From contig NZ_JAAGLU010000014.1 of assembly GCF_010550245.1 (NCBI RefSeq), positions 124,001-188,000 of the forward strand: a stretch of 64,000 bases of DNA, given 5' to 3'. The position numbers and the translations under genes were made by a program. Position 1 is the stretch's first letter. The number at the start of each line of letters is the position of its first letter. Source of the DNA: Streptomyces sp. SID12501. Lineage in GTDB: Bacteria > Actinomycetota > Actinomycetes > Streptomycetales > Streptomycetaceae. Under the pieces are notes generated by a model that made no database searches, was not told the DNA's origin, and worked only from the letters and a program-made list of their open reading frames with translations. Positions 52,259 through 61,728 of the stretch are shown one piece after another.

Positions 52259-52321
52259 CCAGCCAGTAGTTTAAGGCTTTTGGTCAACTTGGTTAGATTT
52301 ATTGCCGTTTGGGGTTACCGG

Positions 52322-54076
52322 TCACAAGGGCGGGTCCATCCGCGCCAGGGTCCTCAACGCACTCGGCAGGAAACGGGACATGAGATGTGCTCCCCGGGCC
52401 TCCGGCGTCACCGGTGCGACCGCCTCGTTGCGTACCACCGCGCGCAGGATCGCCGACGCCACCTTCTCCGGCGGGTAGTTGCGCAACCCGTACAGCCGCG
52501 CCGTACGCTTCTGCCGGCGGGCCTGTTCCTCGGCGTCGACTCCCGCGAAGCGCGCGGTCGTTGTGATGTTCGTGTTGACGATCCCGGGGCAGATCGCCGA
52601 GACGCCGATGCCCTGGCCCGCCAGCTCGGCACGCAGACACTCGCTGAGCATCAGCACCGCGGCCTTCGAAGTGCTGTACGCGGCCAGCACCTTGGAGGGC
52701 TGGTAGGCGGCTGCGGACGCGATGTTCACGATGTGGCCGCCCTGTCCGCGCTCGGCCATCTGCTTCCCGAAGAGCCGGCAACCGTGGATCACGCCCCACA
52801 AGTTGACGTCCAGGACCTTCTTCCAGTCCTCCGGGGTCGTGTCGAAGAAGGACCCGGAGAGCCCGATCCCCGCGTTGTTCACCAGCACGTCCACCACGCC
52901 GTACTCGGTGGCGACCTTCTCGGCGAGCTTCTCCATCGCCTGCTCGTCCGTGACGTCGACAGGCTCCGCCCAGGCTTCGGGGGCGCCGACAAGGCGCGCC
53001 AACTCGGCTGTGCGGACGGCGCTTTCGGCGTCCCGGTCGACGGCCACCACGCGGGCGCCCGCCTCGGCGAACGCGAAGGCCGTCGCCCGTCCGATGCCGC
53101 TGCCCGCCCCGGTGACCAGGACGAGCCGACCGCCGAAACGCTGCGCGTACGCGCCCGTTGCCGTCGCCGGGAGCCGCCCGCCCTCGTTGGCGGTCACGAA
53201 CTCCCCGATCCAGGCGGCCACCTGGTCGGGCCGGGTGCGCGGGATCCAGTGCTTGGCGTCGAGCGTGCGGCGCACCAGCCGGGGAGCCCACCGCTCAAGT
53301 CCGTCGTACAGCCGCTCGGAGAGGAACGCGTCCCCCAGGGGCGTGATGAGCTGCACGGGCGCGTGCGCGTGCGCGTCCGGGCGCGGCCTGCGCAGCCGGG
53401 ACCGGACGTTGTCCCGGTACAGCCAGGCGCCGTTGGCCGCGTCCGTGGGCAGGGAGGCGGTCGGGTAGCCGTCCCCGGAGACCTTTTCGAGGCGGGCCAG
53501 CAGCTTCGGCCAGCGTTTGCCGAGCGGGCCGCGCCAGGCGAGTTCGGGCAGCACGGGCGTGTGCAGCGCGTACACGTACCAGGACCTGCGTCCCTGGCCC
53601 AGGAGTTGGGCGACCGCGCGCGGAGTGGGCCGCCTCAGGCGCCCCTTCGTCCAGTGGCCGAGGTGGTCGAGGGACGGCCCGGACATCGAGGTGAAGGACG
53701 CGATCCGGCCCTCGGTGCGCGCGACGGTGACGAACTCCCAGGACTGCACCGAGCCCCAGTCGTGCCCCACCAGATGTACCGGCCGGTCCGGGCTGACCGC
53801 GTCCGCGACCGCCAGGAAGTCGTCCGTCAGCTTCTCCAGGGTGAAGCCGCCACGCAGCGGACGCGGCGTTGTCGAACCGCCGTGGCCCCGCACGTCGTAC
53901 AGCACGACATGGAAGCGGTCGGCGAGCCGTGCGGCGACCTCCGACCACACCTCCTTGGTGTCCGGATAGCCGTGCACGAGGATCACCGTGGGGTCCGCCG
54001 GGTCCCCCAACTCGGCGACACACAGGTCGATCCCGCCCGTCAGTACCCGGCGCTCACGCGCCCCGTCGAGAGTCAC
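52322..54076 (-). CDS. Alpha/beta-hydrolase and SDR fusion protein
   Basis: The protein has 584 residues. Residues 1-290 are an alpha/beta hydrolase (VILVHGYPDT, nucleophile-elbow region LVGHDWGSVQ with the Ser position replaced by Asp, as in epoxide hydrolase/haloalkane dehalogenase relatives). Residues ~315-584 are an SDR (VTGAGSGIG, NNAGIG, YSTSKAA). This two-domain 'SDR family oxidoreductase' is conserved in Streptomyces; substrates are unknown. The GTG start has GGAGG upstream. It lies 28 bases after the M24 peptidase-like gene on the same strand. Confidence 0.8.
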   Translation of the reverse strand: MTLDGARERRVLTGGIDLCVAELGDPADPTVILVHGYPDTKEVWSEVAARLADRFHVVLYDVRGHGGSTTPRPLRGGFTLEKLTDDFLAVADAVSPDRPVHLVGHDWGSVQSWEFVTVARTEGRIASFTSMSGPSLDHLGHWTKGRLRRPTPRAVAQLLGQGRRSWYVYALHTPVLPELAWRGPLGKRWPKLLARLEKVSGDGYPTASLPTDAANGAWLYRDNVRSRLRRPRPDAHAHAPVQLITPLGDAFLSERLYDGLERWAPRLVRRTLDAKHWIPRTRPDQVAAWIGEFVTANEGGRLPATATGAYAQRFGGRLVLVTGAGSGIGRATAFAFAEAGARVVAVDRDAESAVRTAELARLVGAPEAWAEPVDVTDEQAMEKLAEKVATEYGVVDVLVNNAGIGLSGSFFDTTPEDWKKVLDVNLWGVIHGCRLFGKQMAERGQGGHIVNIASAAAYQPSKVLAAYSTSKAAVLMLSECLRAELAGQGIGVSAICPGIVNTNITTTARFAGVDAEEQARRQKRTARLYGLRNYPPEKVASAILRAVVRNEAVAPVTPEARGAHLMSRFLPSALRTLARMDPPL

Positions 54077-54104
54077 TCGTCCTCCGTCTCAAGGGTCACG
54101 ATCG

Positions 54105-54983
54105 TCACTTCGCCTCCGCCCAGCGCCGCACGTGCGGCAGATCGTCGTCAAGCCAGAACGCGCTCTCCCGCGGGTCCGCGGAGTCCGTGACGACCAGGAT
54201 CTCCTCGAACTTCGCCCCCGTGCCCCGGAATCCGAGATGCGGTTCCACCGCCCACAGACCCGGCTGCGGCGGGTGGTCGGAGAAGCGGTAGGGCGACCAC
54301 AGGGGTGACCAGCCCTCGCGGTGGCCGCGCAGCGCGTCGCCCGCCAGCCCCTTCAGGGACTGCGTTCCGAACCCGAACAGCCGGGGCGACCAAGGCCGTT
54401 CGCGTACCCGGTCGATCTTGTGCGCGATCACCCCGAAGGGATACGCGCGATGCCGGTTGGCATAGCCCTGGCGGACCATGAGGCGGTCCACGTCCTCGTA
54501 GATCTCGCGCAGCGGGCGCCGCTCGCGCACCTCGCGCAGGATCAGCTCGCGGTGCGCCTCCAGGTCGGCCATCAGCCGGTCCTGCACCGGGTTGGCGCCG
54601 AGCGAGCCGGAGTAGCCGATGTCCGCCGCGAAACCCCGGTGGACCGGGGCCAGGTCCAGGATGAACGGCATCCCCGGCTCCAGCCGGCGGCCGGTCGGGA
54701 AGAACTGGAGCGGGATGCGGAAGTTCACGAACGCCGTGCGGTCCCCGAACCAGGCGAAGGGCAGATGGAACCAGTCCCGCACGCCCCGTTCGCGCAGCCA
54801 CTCCCGCAGCATCCGGGCCGCCTCGCGCTCGGTGATCCCCGGCTCCAGCCGAGCTGCCACGGCCTCCGCGCACTCGTACGCCAGCCGTTGCACCCGTCTG
54901 AACCCGGCCAGTTCCGTGGCCGGCTCCCCGATCAGGTTCCCAGCCGGTCTCCCGGTGGGTCCGTCCGCCTCCGCCGTCGTCAT
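54105..54983 (-). CDS. M24-family (creatinase/aminopeptidase P-like) protein
   Basis: The protein has 292 residues and a pita-bread metallopeptidase fold. Metal-ligand regions can be traced: FILDLAPVHRGFAADIGYSG (two Asp), YPFGVIAHKI (His), LWAVEPHLGF (Glu) and GAKFEEILVV (Glu). Members hydrolyse X-Pro peptides or small amidines; the exact substrate here is unknown. It starts just left of a pair of DnaA boxes and precedes the hydrolase-SDR fusion gene, perhaps in one operon. Confidence 0.75.
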   Translation of the reverse strand: MTTAEADGPTGRPAGNLIGEPATELAGFRRVQRLAYECAEAVAARLEPGITEREAARMLREWLRERGVRDWFHLPFAWFGDRTAFVNFRIPLQFFPTGRRLEPGMPFILDLAPVHRGFAADIGYSGSLGANPVQDRLMADLEAHRELILREVRERRPLREIYEDVDRLMVRQGYANRHRAYPFGVIAHKIDRVRERPWSPRLFGFGTQSLKGLAGDALRGHREGWSPLWSPYRFSDHPPQPGLWAVEPHLGFRGTGAKFEEILVVTDSADPRESAFWLDDDLPHVRRWAEAK

Positions 54984-55085
54984 TGCCGCCGCCCACCGTC
55001 CCCATCGACCGCGCTACGTGCCCGTAACTTGACCCTCGCGAATCTGACACTTGTTAGAGCCCGCGTCAACAGTCGGACGCCTGTC

Positions 55086-55112
55086 TGTGGACAACGGAGC
55101 TGATGTGGACAA
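55086..55112. promoter_or_regulatory. Pair of perfect DnaA boxes
   Basis: TGTGGACAA occurs at 55086-55094 and 55104-55112, the complement of the preferred Streptomyces box TTGTCCACA, 18 bases apart in the same orientation. They lie in the divergent region between the M24 gene and the ABC operon. Confidence 0.65.
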
Positions 55113-55192
55113 CCGGCTGTCGGTTGTTCGACCTGAGGGGGACCCCTACGGGCCCGTACGACTGAAGGTGGATGCCGAGACAGCTCTTCGGG

Positions 55193-55224
55193 TTGACGAC
55201 CGATGTGGTGTGCGCCACTAACGT
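55193..55224 (+). promoter_or_regulatory. Promoter of the ABC exporter operon
   Basis: TTGACG at 55193-55198 and a -10-like TAACGT at 55219-55224 lie before the GTG at 55232. The seven-base distance from the -10 box to the start fits a leaderless message. The spacer is 20 bases, longer than ideal. Confidence 0.4.
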
Positions 55225-55231
55225 CGTGGAC

Positions 55232-56224
55232 GTGACTGTGATCGCGACCGAAAGCCTGAGCAAGCGGTTCCCCCGGGTCACCGCGCTCGACCGGCTCTCC
55301 ATGGACATCGGACCCGGTGTGACCGGACTCGTCGGCGCCAATGGCGCCGGCAAATCCACCCTGATCAAGATCCTGCTGGGTCTGTCTCCCGCCACGGAGG
55401 GCCGGGCCGCCGTGCTCGGACTCGACGTCGCCACCGAGGGCGGCGCCATCCGTGAGCGCGTCGGCTACATGCCGGAGCACGACTGCCTGCCACCCGACGT
55501 CTCGGCCACCGAGTTCGTCGTGCACATGGCGCGCATGTCCGGGCTCCCGCCTGCCGCCGCCCGTGAGCGCACCGCGGACACCCTGCGCCACGTCGGACTG
55601 TACGAGGAGCGCTACCGTCCCATCGGCGGCTACTCGACCGGCATGAAGCAGCGCGTCAAGCTCGCCCAGGCGCTGGTCCACGACCCGCAGCTGGTCTTCC
55701 TGGACGAGCCGACCAACGGCCTCGACCCGGTCGGCCGCGACGAGATGCTCGGCCTGATCCGCCGCATCTACACCGACTTCGGCATCTCGGTGCTGGTCAC
55801 GTCCCACCTCCTCGGCGAGCTGGAGCGGACCTGCGACCACGTGGTGGTCGTCGACGGCGGGAAGCTCCTGCGGTCCAGCTCCACCACGGACTTCACCCAG
55901 TCCACGGCCATCCTCGCCATCGAGGTGACCGACACCGACGACCACCCGGACGGCACCGCCGCGGTGCGCGACGCGCTCCACGCGCGTGGGGTCGACACCC
56001 ACGACGGCAGCGGCCTGCCCGGCGCCGGACACATCCTGCTGCTCACCGCCCAGGGCGAGGACACCTACGACCTCGTGCGGGACACGGTCGCCGACCTCGG
56101 CCTCGGTCTGGTGCGCATGGAACAGCGCAGGCACCACATCTCCGAGGTCTTCACCGACAGCGACGAACAACGCGGCGACGTGCCGCAGAGCTTGGGCAAG
56201 GAGGCGGTCGGCCATGGCGGTTGA
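55232..56224 (+). CDS. ABC transporter ATP-binding protein (first)
   Basis: The protein has about 330 residues. Walker A GANGAGKST, the Q-loop region YMPEHDCLPP, signature YSTGMKQRVKLAQ, Walker B LVFLDEPTNGLDP and the H-loop TSHLLGE are all present. The DrrA-like subfamily and C-terminal ~100 residues suggest an exporter or membrane-remodelling system. The start is GTG 55232 (VTVIATESL) or a GTG slightly upstream. It overlaps the permease gene by 11 bases. Together with the next three genes it forms two ATPase-permease pairs of one operon. Confidence 0.85.
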   Translation: MTVIATESLSKRFPRVTALDRLSMDIGPGVTGLVGANGAGKSTLIKILLGLSPATEGRAAVLGLDVATEGGAIRERVGYMPEHDCLPPDVSATEFVVHMARMSGLPPAAARERTADTLRHVGLYEERYRPIGGYSTGMKQRVKLAQALVHDPQLVFLDEPTNGLDPVGRDEMLGLIRRIYTDFGISVLVTSHLLGELERTCDHVVVVDGGKLLRSSSTTDFTQSTAILAIEVTDTDDHPDGTAAVRDALHARGVDTHDGSGLPGAGHILLLTAQGEDTYDLVRDTVADLGLGLVRMEQRRHHISEVFTDSDEQRGDVPQSLGKEAVGHGG

Positions 56225-57137
56225 GCAGACCCCGGCACAGACGGGCGCCCAGTCCCGCATCCACAACATCGGCTACCGCTCGTACGACGGCCAGCGCCTG
56301 GGCCGTGCGTACGCCCGGCGCTCGCTCTACTCGCAGTCCCTGCGCGGCTCCTACGGCCTCGGCCGCTCGGTCAAGTCCAAGGTGCTGCCGATGGTGCTCT
56401 TCGCGGTGATGTGCGTCCCGGCGGCCATCATGGTGGCGGTCGCGGTCGCCACCAAGGCCACCAAACTGCCCGTCGAGTACACGAACTACGCGATCATCAT
56501 GCAGGCGGTCATCGGCCTGTACGTCGCCTCGCAGGCACCCCAGGCCGTCTCCCGCGACCTGCGCTTCAAGACCGTACCCCTGTACTTCTCGCGCCCGATC
56601 GAGACCGCGGACTACGTCCGGGCGAAGTTCGCGGCGCTGGCCTCGGCCCTGTTCCTCATCACCGCGGTGCCGCTGATCGTGCTCTACGCGGGCGCCCTGC
56701 TGGCCAAGCTCGACTTCACCGACCAGACCAAGGGTTTCCTCCAGGGGCTCGTCTCCGTGGCACTGCTCTCGCTGCTGTTCGCCGGTATCGGCCTCGTCAT
56801 CTCGGCGGTCACCCCGCGCCGGGGCTTCGGTATCGCGGCGGTCATCGCCGTACTGACCATCTCCTACGGGGCGGTGTCCACGCTCCAGGCCATCGCCGAC
56901 GCGCAGACCATGGGAGACGGGCAGGGCAGTTCGAGCGTCGTCTCCTGGATCGGCCTCTTCTCGCCCATCACGCTCATCGACGGGGTGCAGACGGCCTTCC
57001 TGGGTGCCACGTCCGCCTACCCCGGAGGGGTGGGCCCCAGCACCGGCGAAGGCGTGGTCTTCCTGCTCGCCGTCCTGGGTCTCATCGCCGGCTGCTACGG
57101 CCTTCTGCTGCGCCGCTACCGAAAGGTCGGACTGTGA
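56214..57137 (+). CDS. ABC transporter permease (first)
   Basis: The protein has 307 residues with six hydrophobic helices (for example VLPMVLFAVMCVPAAIMVAV and LLSLLFAGIGLVISAV), a cytoplasmic N-terminus with YRSYDGQRLG and RFKTVPLYFSRPIETADYV in the first loop. It pairs with the ATPase encoded just upstream. The substrate is unknown. Its stop overlaps the next GTG (GTGA). Confidence 0.8.
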   Translation: MAVEQTPAQTGAQSRIHNIGYRSYDGQRLGRAYARRSLYSQSLRGSYGLGRSVKSKVLPMVLFAVMCVPAAIMVAVAVATKATKLPVEYTNYAIIMQAVIGLYVASQAPQAVSRDLRFKTVPLYFSRPIETADYVRAKFAALASALFLITAVPLIVLYAGALLAKLDFTDQTKGFLQGLVSVALLSLLFAGIGLVISAVTPRRGFGIAAVIAVLTISYGAVSTLQAIADAQTMGDGQGSSSVVSWIGLFSPITLIDGVQTAFLGATSAYPGGVGPSTGEGVVFLLAVLGLIAGCYGLLLRRYRKVGL

Positions 57138-58045
57138 CCACGCTCAACATCGACCACGTCTCGCGCTGGTTCGGCAACGTGGTGGCGGTCAACGACATCA
57201 CCATGACGATCGGCCCCGGCGTCACCGGCCTCCTCGGCCCCAACGGCGCCGGGAAGTCCACCCTCATCAACATGATGGGCGGCTTCCTGCCCCCCTCCAC
57301 CGGCACCGTCACCCTCGACGGACAGCCCGTGTGGCGCAACGAGCAGATCTACAAGCACATCGGCATCGTCCCCGAGCGAGAGGCGATGTACGACTTCCTC
57401 ACCGGCAAGGAATTCGTGGTCGCCAACGCCGAGTTGCACGGCCTCGGCGCCAAGGCGGCACAGCGGGCGCTCGCCACGGTCGAGATGGAGTACGCGCAGG
57501 ACCGCAAGATCTCCACGTACTCCAAGGGCATGCGCCAGCGCGTGAAGATGGCGAGCGCGCTCGTCCACGACCCGTCGCTCCTCCTGCTCGACGAGCCCTT
57601 CAACGGCATGGACCCGCGCCAGCGCATGCAGCTCATGGACCTGCTGCGCCGCATGGGCGCCGAGGGCCGCACGGTCCTGTTCTCCTCGCACATCCTCGAA
57701 GAGGTCGAGCAGCTGGCGGCCCACATCGAGGTCGTCGTCGCCGGACGGCACGCGGCCAGCGGTGACTTCCGCCGGATCCGCCGTCTGATGACCGACCGCC
57801 CGCACCGCTACCTCGTCCGCTCCAGCGACGACCGGGCCCTGGCCGCCGCGCTGATCGCCGACCCGTCGACCTCCGGCATCGAGGTGGACCTCGCGGAGGG
57901 CGCGTTGCGCATCCAGGCCGTCGACTTCGGCCGCTTCACCGCCCTGCTGCCCCGCGTTGCCAGGGATCACGGCATCCGGCTGCTCACGGTCTCGCCGTCC
58001 GACGAGTCCCTCGAATCCGTGTTCTCGTATCTCGTCGCCGCGTAG
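57134..58045 (+). CDS. ABC transporter ATP-binding protein (second)
   Basis: The protein has 303 residues. Walker A is GPNGAGKST, signature YSKGMRQRVKMAS, Walker B LLLLDEPFNGMDP and H-loop FSSHILEE. It is related to the first ATPase but clearly distinct. The GTG start overlaps the permease stop. It is followed after ten bases by the second permease, with a good AGGAGG site between. Confidence 0.85.
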   Translation: MTTLNIDHVSRWFGNVVAVNDITMTIGPGVTGLLGPNGAGKSTLINMMGGFLPPSTGTVTLDGQPVWRNEQIYKHIGIVPEREAMYDFLTGKEFVVANAELHGLGAKAAQRALATVEMEYAQDRKISTYSKGMRQRVKMASALVHDPSLLLLDEPFNGMDPRQRMQLMDLLRRMGAEGRTVLFSSHILEEVEQLAAHIEVVVAGRHAASGDFRRIRRLMTDRPHRYLVRSSDDRALAAALIADPSTSGIEVDLAEGALRIQAVDFGRFTALLPRVARDHGIRLLTVSPSDESLESVFSYLVAA

Positions 58046-58055
58046 GAGGCCGAAA

Positions 58056-58775
58056 ATGTACGACCCCACAGTCGCCCGGCTCACCTACCGGGCCCTGCTC
58101 GGCCGCCGCCGGGCGCTCATCCTCGGTGCGCTGCCCCTGCTGCTCATCGTGATCGCCGTCGCCGTACGCGGCCTCGTCGGCGCCGACGACCAGACGGCGG
58201 CGGACGTGCTGGGCGGCCTCGCGCTCGCCACGATGGTGCCGCTCATCGGCGTCATCGCGGGCACCGGCGCCATCGGGCCGGAGATCGACGACGGCTCCGT
58301 CGTCTACCTGCTCTCCAAGCCGCTCAAGCGATCCAAGATCATCTACACCAAGCTGATCGTCGCGATCGGCGTCACCATGGCGTTCTCGGCGGTGCCGACG
58401 TTCATCGCCGGCCTCATCCTCAACGGCAACGGCCAGCAGGTCGCCGTCTCCTACACGGTCGCCGCGCTGGTCGCCTCCATCGCCTACGCCGCGCTCTTCC
58501 TGCTGCTCGGCACGGTGTCCCGGCACGCCGTGGTCTTCGGGCTCGTCTACGCCCTGGTCTGGGAGGCCCTGTTCGGCTCCCTGGTGCCCGGGGCGCGCAC
58601 ACTGAGCGTCCAGCAGTGGGCCCTCGCCGTCGGCCACAAGGTCACCGGCGGTGAGCTGATCACCTCGGACGTCGGCCTGACCACGGCGACGGTCCTGCTG
58701 ATCGCGGTCACCGTCCTCGCCACCTGGTACGCCGGCCAGAAGCTGCGCACGCTGACACCGACCGGCGAGGAGTAG
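58056..58775 (+). CDS. ABC transporter permease (second)
   Basis: The protein has 239 residues of the ABC2 type with six hydrophobic helices (ILGALPLLLIVIAVAVRGLV at residue 22, later VVFGLVYALVWEALFGSLV) and the conserved GSVVYLLSKPLKRSKIIYTK loop. TAGGAGG precedes the ATG. It ends the operon and is followed by a terminator hairpin. Confidence 0.8.
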   Translation: MYDPTVARLTYRALLGRRRALILGALPLLLIVIAVAVRGLVGADDQTAADVLGGLALATMVPLIGVIAGTGAIGPEIDDGSVVYLLSKPLKRSKIIYTKLIVAIGVTMAFSAVPTFIAGLILNGNGQQVAVSYTVAALVASIAYAALFLLLGTVSRHAVVFGLVYALVWEALFGSLVPGARTLSVQQWALAVGHKVTGGELITSDVGLTTATVLLIAVTVLATWYAGQKLRTLTPTGEE

Positions 58776-58785
58776 GCGGTAGCGG

Positions 58786-58846
58786 GCCCGGATGCGCGCG
58801 GTCTCCTGACAGGGATTTCTGACAGGGACTTCACGCGCGTCCGGGC
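58786..58846 (+). terminator. Terminator hairpin of the ABC operon
   Basis: GCCCGGA then CGCGCG (58786-58800) pair with CGCGCG then TCCGGGC (58834-58846), with a two-base bulge. The loop contains two near-identical copies of CTGACAGGGA. It follows the last permease gene. Confidence 0.65.
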
Positions 58847-58885
58847 ACACTGGACAAACGGGGCCGCGGGGCGAGGAGGACGGGG

Positions 58886-59095
58886 ATGGCAGGGGACAGG
58901 GACATCTGGGACGAGTTGGTCCTCGACGAGGACTTCATACGCTCCGCCGGAACCGCCGAACCGTCCGCCCGCGCCCGGATGCTCGCGGCGAGATGGCGCG
59001 CCGAGGCACCCGAGCCGCAGCCCTGGAGGTCGGACGAGCCCCCGGCGGGCTGGTTCTTCAGCAAGTCACGTCGTCGCAGGTGGCGCCGCAAGTAG
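58886..59095 (+). CDS. Small conserved Streptomyces protein
   Basis: The protein has 69 residues. It has an acidic start (DRDIWDELVLDEDFIRSAG), a helical Ala/Arg part, then PWRSDEPPAGWFFSK and a strongly basic end of Arg/Lys. GAGGAGG precedes the ATG. The function is unknown; the basic tail may bind nucleic acid or membrane. It lies between the ABC operon and the convergent HAD gene. Confidence 0.65.
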   Translation: MAGDRDIWDELVLDEDFIRSAGTAEPSARARMLAARWRAEAPEPQPWRSDEPPAGWFFSKSRRRRWRRK

Positions 59096-59307
59096 AGCGC
59101 CCGGTCGGCCCCGGAGCCCGCTCACCAGTTTTATTCGGTGGCATCGAACGCGGCGTACAGGCACAGTAGTTGTGTCCAGTACGCCAGATCTGTCCGATGT
59201 CAGAGGTCTGATGTCGTAGATCCGGTGGCTGGTGTCGGGTACTGGGAGCGGAGCCGGGCGACGCCGATGCACGGCGGTTCGCGCGGCTTCCTTCAGGGCA
59301 AGCCCGC

Positions 59308-59347
59308 GGCGGGCTCCGGAGCAGTCACTACCTCCGGAGGGCCCGCC
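59308..59347. terminator. Hairpin between the small gene and the HAD phosphatase gene
   Basis: GGCGGGCTCCGGAG (59308-59321) pairs with CTCCGGAGGGCCCGCC (59332-59347) with small bulges. It can serve both convergent transcripts. The remaining ~340 bases around it hold no recognised gene. Confidence 0.55.
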
Positions 59348-59438
59348 AAGCGGGGGGAGCTGCCCGGGGCGGCCACTTCGAGCGCGCGATTCACTCCGCG
59401 CGGGCCGCCCTCCCAGACCCCCCAGCCCCCGCAGGGGC

Positions 59439-60251
59439 CTACGCCAGCAACCGCTCCAGCACCACCGCGATGCCGTCCTCGTCGTTCGACGACGTCACCT
59501 CGTCCGCCACCGCACGCAGTTCGGCGTGGGCGCCCGCCATCGCCACGCCGTGTGCCGCCCAGGTCAACATCGGGATGTCGTTGGGCATGTCGCCGAAGGC
59601 GATCGTGTCCGCGGACCTCAGGCCCAGCCGACGGGCCGCCAGGGACAGCCCCTTCGCCTTGGACAGGCCCAGGGGGAGGAGTTCGACGATCCCCTCGCCG
59701 GCCATGGTGACCGTGACGAAGCCGCCCGCGGTCCGGGCGGCGACCTCGGTGAGCTCGTCGGTGGACAGGGTCGGATGCTGGATGTAGATCTTGCCCAGCG
59801 GCTCGGTCCAGAGGTCCGACGCTTCCGTGACCGGCACGAAGGGCAACGAGCCCACGCTCTCGTAGCCCGGCCCGATCAGCACCTCGCCGTCGAGGCCCGC
59901 CCGGCTCGCCGCCAGGAACAGCGGCCCGACCTCCGCCTCGATCTTCGCCAGCGCGAGCGAGGCCAGCTGCCGGTCCAGGGTGATCGACGTCAGCAGACGA
60001 TGCGCCCCGACGTCGTACACCTGTGCGCCCTGGCCGCAGACCGCGAGTCCCTCGTAGCCCAGTTCGTCGAGGACGTGGCGCGTCCAGCGCACGCCCCGGC
60101 CGGTGACGACGATGTGCGCGGCGCCCGCCGCGGTGGCCGCGGCGAGTGCCTCACGGGTGCGCGCCGAGACCGAGTCGTCGGAGCGCAGGAGCGTTCCGTC
60201 GAGATCGGTCGCGACGAGCCGGTACGGGAACGACCCAGCGGCGTCGGTCAC
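59439..60251 (-). CDS. HAD-superfamily (Cof-type) phosphatase
   Basis: The protein has 270 residues. HAD motif I is ATDLDGTLL (two Asp), motif II VVTGR, motif III Lys in GLSKAKGLS, and motif IV FGDMPNDIPML. The large C2B cap fits Cof-type sugar-phosphate or cofactor phosphatases; the substrate is unknown. The GTG start overlaps the serS stop by four bases, so it is made together with seryl-tRNA synthetase. Confidence 0.85.
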   Translation of the reverse strand: MTDAAGSFPYRLVATDLDGTLLRSDDSVSARTREALAAATAAGAAHIVVTGRGVRWTRHVLDELGYEGLAVCGQGAQVYDVGAHRLLTSITLDRQLASLALAKIEAEVGPLFLAASRAGLDGEVLIGPGYESVGSLPFVPVTEASDLWTEPLGKIYIQHPTLSTDELTEVAARTAGGFVTVTMAGEGIVELLPLGLSKAKGLSLAARRLGLRSADTIAFGDMPNDIPMLTWAAHGVAMAGAHAELRAVADEVTSSNDEDGIAVVLERLLA

Positions 60252-61537
60252 TTGGCGACCGGCTCCAGCAGCTCCCGGCCGCCCAGGTACGGGCGCAGCA
60301 TCTCGGGTACGCGCACCGAGCCGTCGGCCAGCTGGTGGTTCTCCAGGATCGCCACGATCGTGCGCGGTACGGCGCACAGCGTGCCGTTCAGCGTCGAGAG
60401 CGGCTGCACCTTGTTCTTGCCGTCGCTGGTGTCGCGCATCCGCACGGACAGGCGCCGGGCCTGGAAGCTGTCGCAGTTGGAGGCCGAGGTCAGCTCGCGG
60501 TACTTGCCCTGGGTCGGGATCCACGCCTCGCAGTCGAACTTGCGCGAGGCGGAGGCGCCCAGGTCGCCCGAGGCCACGTCGATGACCTGGAAGGGCAGTT
60601 CGAGGGCGGTCAGCCACTGCTTCTCCCAGTTCAGGAGACGCTGGTGCTCGTTCTCCGCGTCCTCGGGGTTGACGTACGAGAACATCTCGACCTTGTCGAA
60701 CTGGTGTACGCGGAAGATGCCCCGGGTGTCCTTGCCGTAGGTGCCGGCCTCGCGGCGGAAGCACGGCGAGAAGCCGGCGTAGCGCAGCGGCAGCTTGTCG
60801 GCGTCGAGGATCTCGTCCATGTGGTACGCGGCGAGGGGGACCTCGGAGGTGCCGACCAGGTAGTAGTCGTCCTTCTCCAGGTGGTACACGTTCTCCGCGG
60901 CCTGGCCGAGGAAGCCGGTGCCCTCCATCGCGCGCGGGCGGACCAGCGCCGGGGTCAGCATCGGGATGAAGCCGGCCTCCGTGGCCTGCGCGATCGCCGC
61001 GTTGACGAGGGCGAGCTCAAGGAGCGCGCCGACACCGGTGAGGTAGTAGAAGCGCGAGCCGGACACCTTGGCGCCGCGCTCGACGTCGATGGCGCCCAGC
61101 GCCTCGCCCAGCTCCAGGTGGTCCTTGGGCTCGAAGCCCTCGGCGCCGAAGTCGCGGATCGTGCCGTGCGTCTCCAGGACGACGAAGTCCTCCTCGCCGC
61201 CTACGGGGACGTCCGGGTGGACCAGGTTGCCGAGCTGGACGAGAAGCTTCTTGGCCTCCTCGTCCGCCTCGTGCTGCTCGGCGTCGGCCGCCTTGACGCC
61301 GGCGGCGAGCTGTCCGGCCTTCGCCAGCAGCTCGGCCTTCTCGTCGCCCGAGGCCCTGGGGATCAGCTTGCCGAGCGCTTTCTGCTCGGAACGCAGCTCG
61401 TCGAAACGGGCGCCGGACGACCTGCGCCGCTCGTCGGCGGACAGGAGAGCGTCGACGAGCGCGACGTCCTCTCCACGGGCGCGCTGCGAAGCGCGCACAC
61501 GGTCGGGGTCCTCACGGAGCAGGCGAAGGTCAATCAC
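60248..61537 (-). CDS. serS: Seryl-tRNA synthetase
   Basis: The protein has 429 residues. It charges tRNA(Ser) (and the tRNA for selenocysteine if present) with serine. The N-terminal coiled-coil arm begins MIDLRLLREDPDRVRASQRA. The class II core has motif 2 FRREAGTYGKDTRGIFR and HQFDKVEMF, and a motif 3 region ending NGTLCAVPRTIVAILEN. Length is typical. It is the only visible copy and is coupled to the HAD gene. The upstream 547 bases hold a DnaA-box cluster. Confidence 0.97.
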   Translation of the reverse strand: MIDLRLLREDPDRVRASQRARGEDVALVDALLSADERRRSSGARFDELRSEQKALGKLIPRASGDEKAELLAKAGQLAAGVKAADAEQHEADEEAKKLLVQLGNLVHPDVPVGGEEDFVVLETHGTIRDFGAEGFEPKDHLELGEALGAIDVERGAKVSGSRFYYLTGVGALLELALVNAAIAQATEAGFIPMLTPALVRPRAMEGTGFLGQAAENVYHLEKDDYYLVGTSEVPLAAYHMDEILDADKLPLRYAGFSPCFRREAGTYGKDTRGIFRVHQFDKVEMFSYVNPEDAENEHQRLLNWEKQWLTALELPFQVIDVASGDLGASASRKFDCEAWIPTQGKYRELTSASNCDSFQARRLSVRMRDTSDGKNKVQPLSTLNGTLCAVPRTIVAILENHQLADGSVRVPEMLRPYLGGRELLEPVAK

Positions 61538-61728
61538 CCTCCAAGGCTACCGGTGCCGGGTCGGCGCTCACTACTCGGTATTTCCATACGCACCTTGTGT
61601 AGCCATTTGCCCGAAATGTTGATGTATCCGAGTGGCGTCAAAGGAAGGCGGTCGGCTTCCCTGAACGAGTCGGGCGGCAGTGCCTGGTTGACTCGAATCC
61701 CTTGCGGTGAAGGGGACTTGGGGCGGGG

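Noticed and set aside
59096..59438. Coding frames in the 343-base gap before the HAD gene
   Set aside because: Frames are Arg/Pro-rich without ribosome sites; the gap contains a hairpin that fits a terminator.
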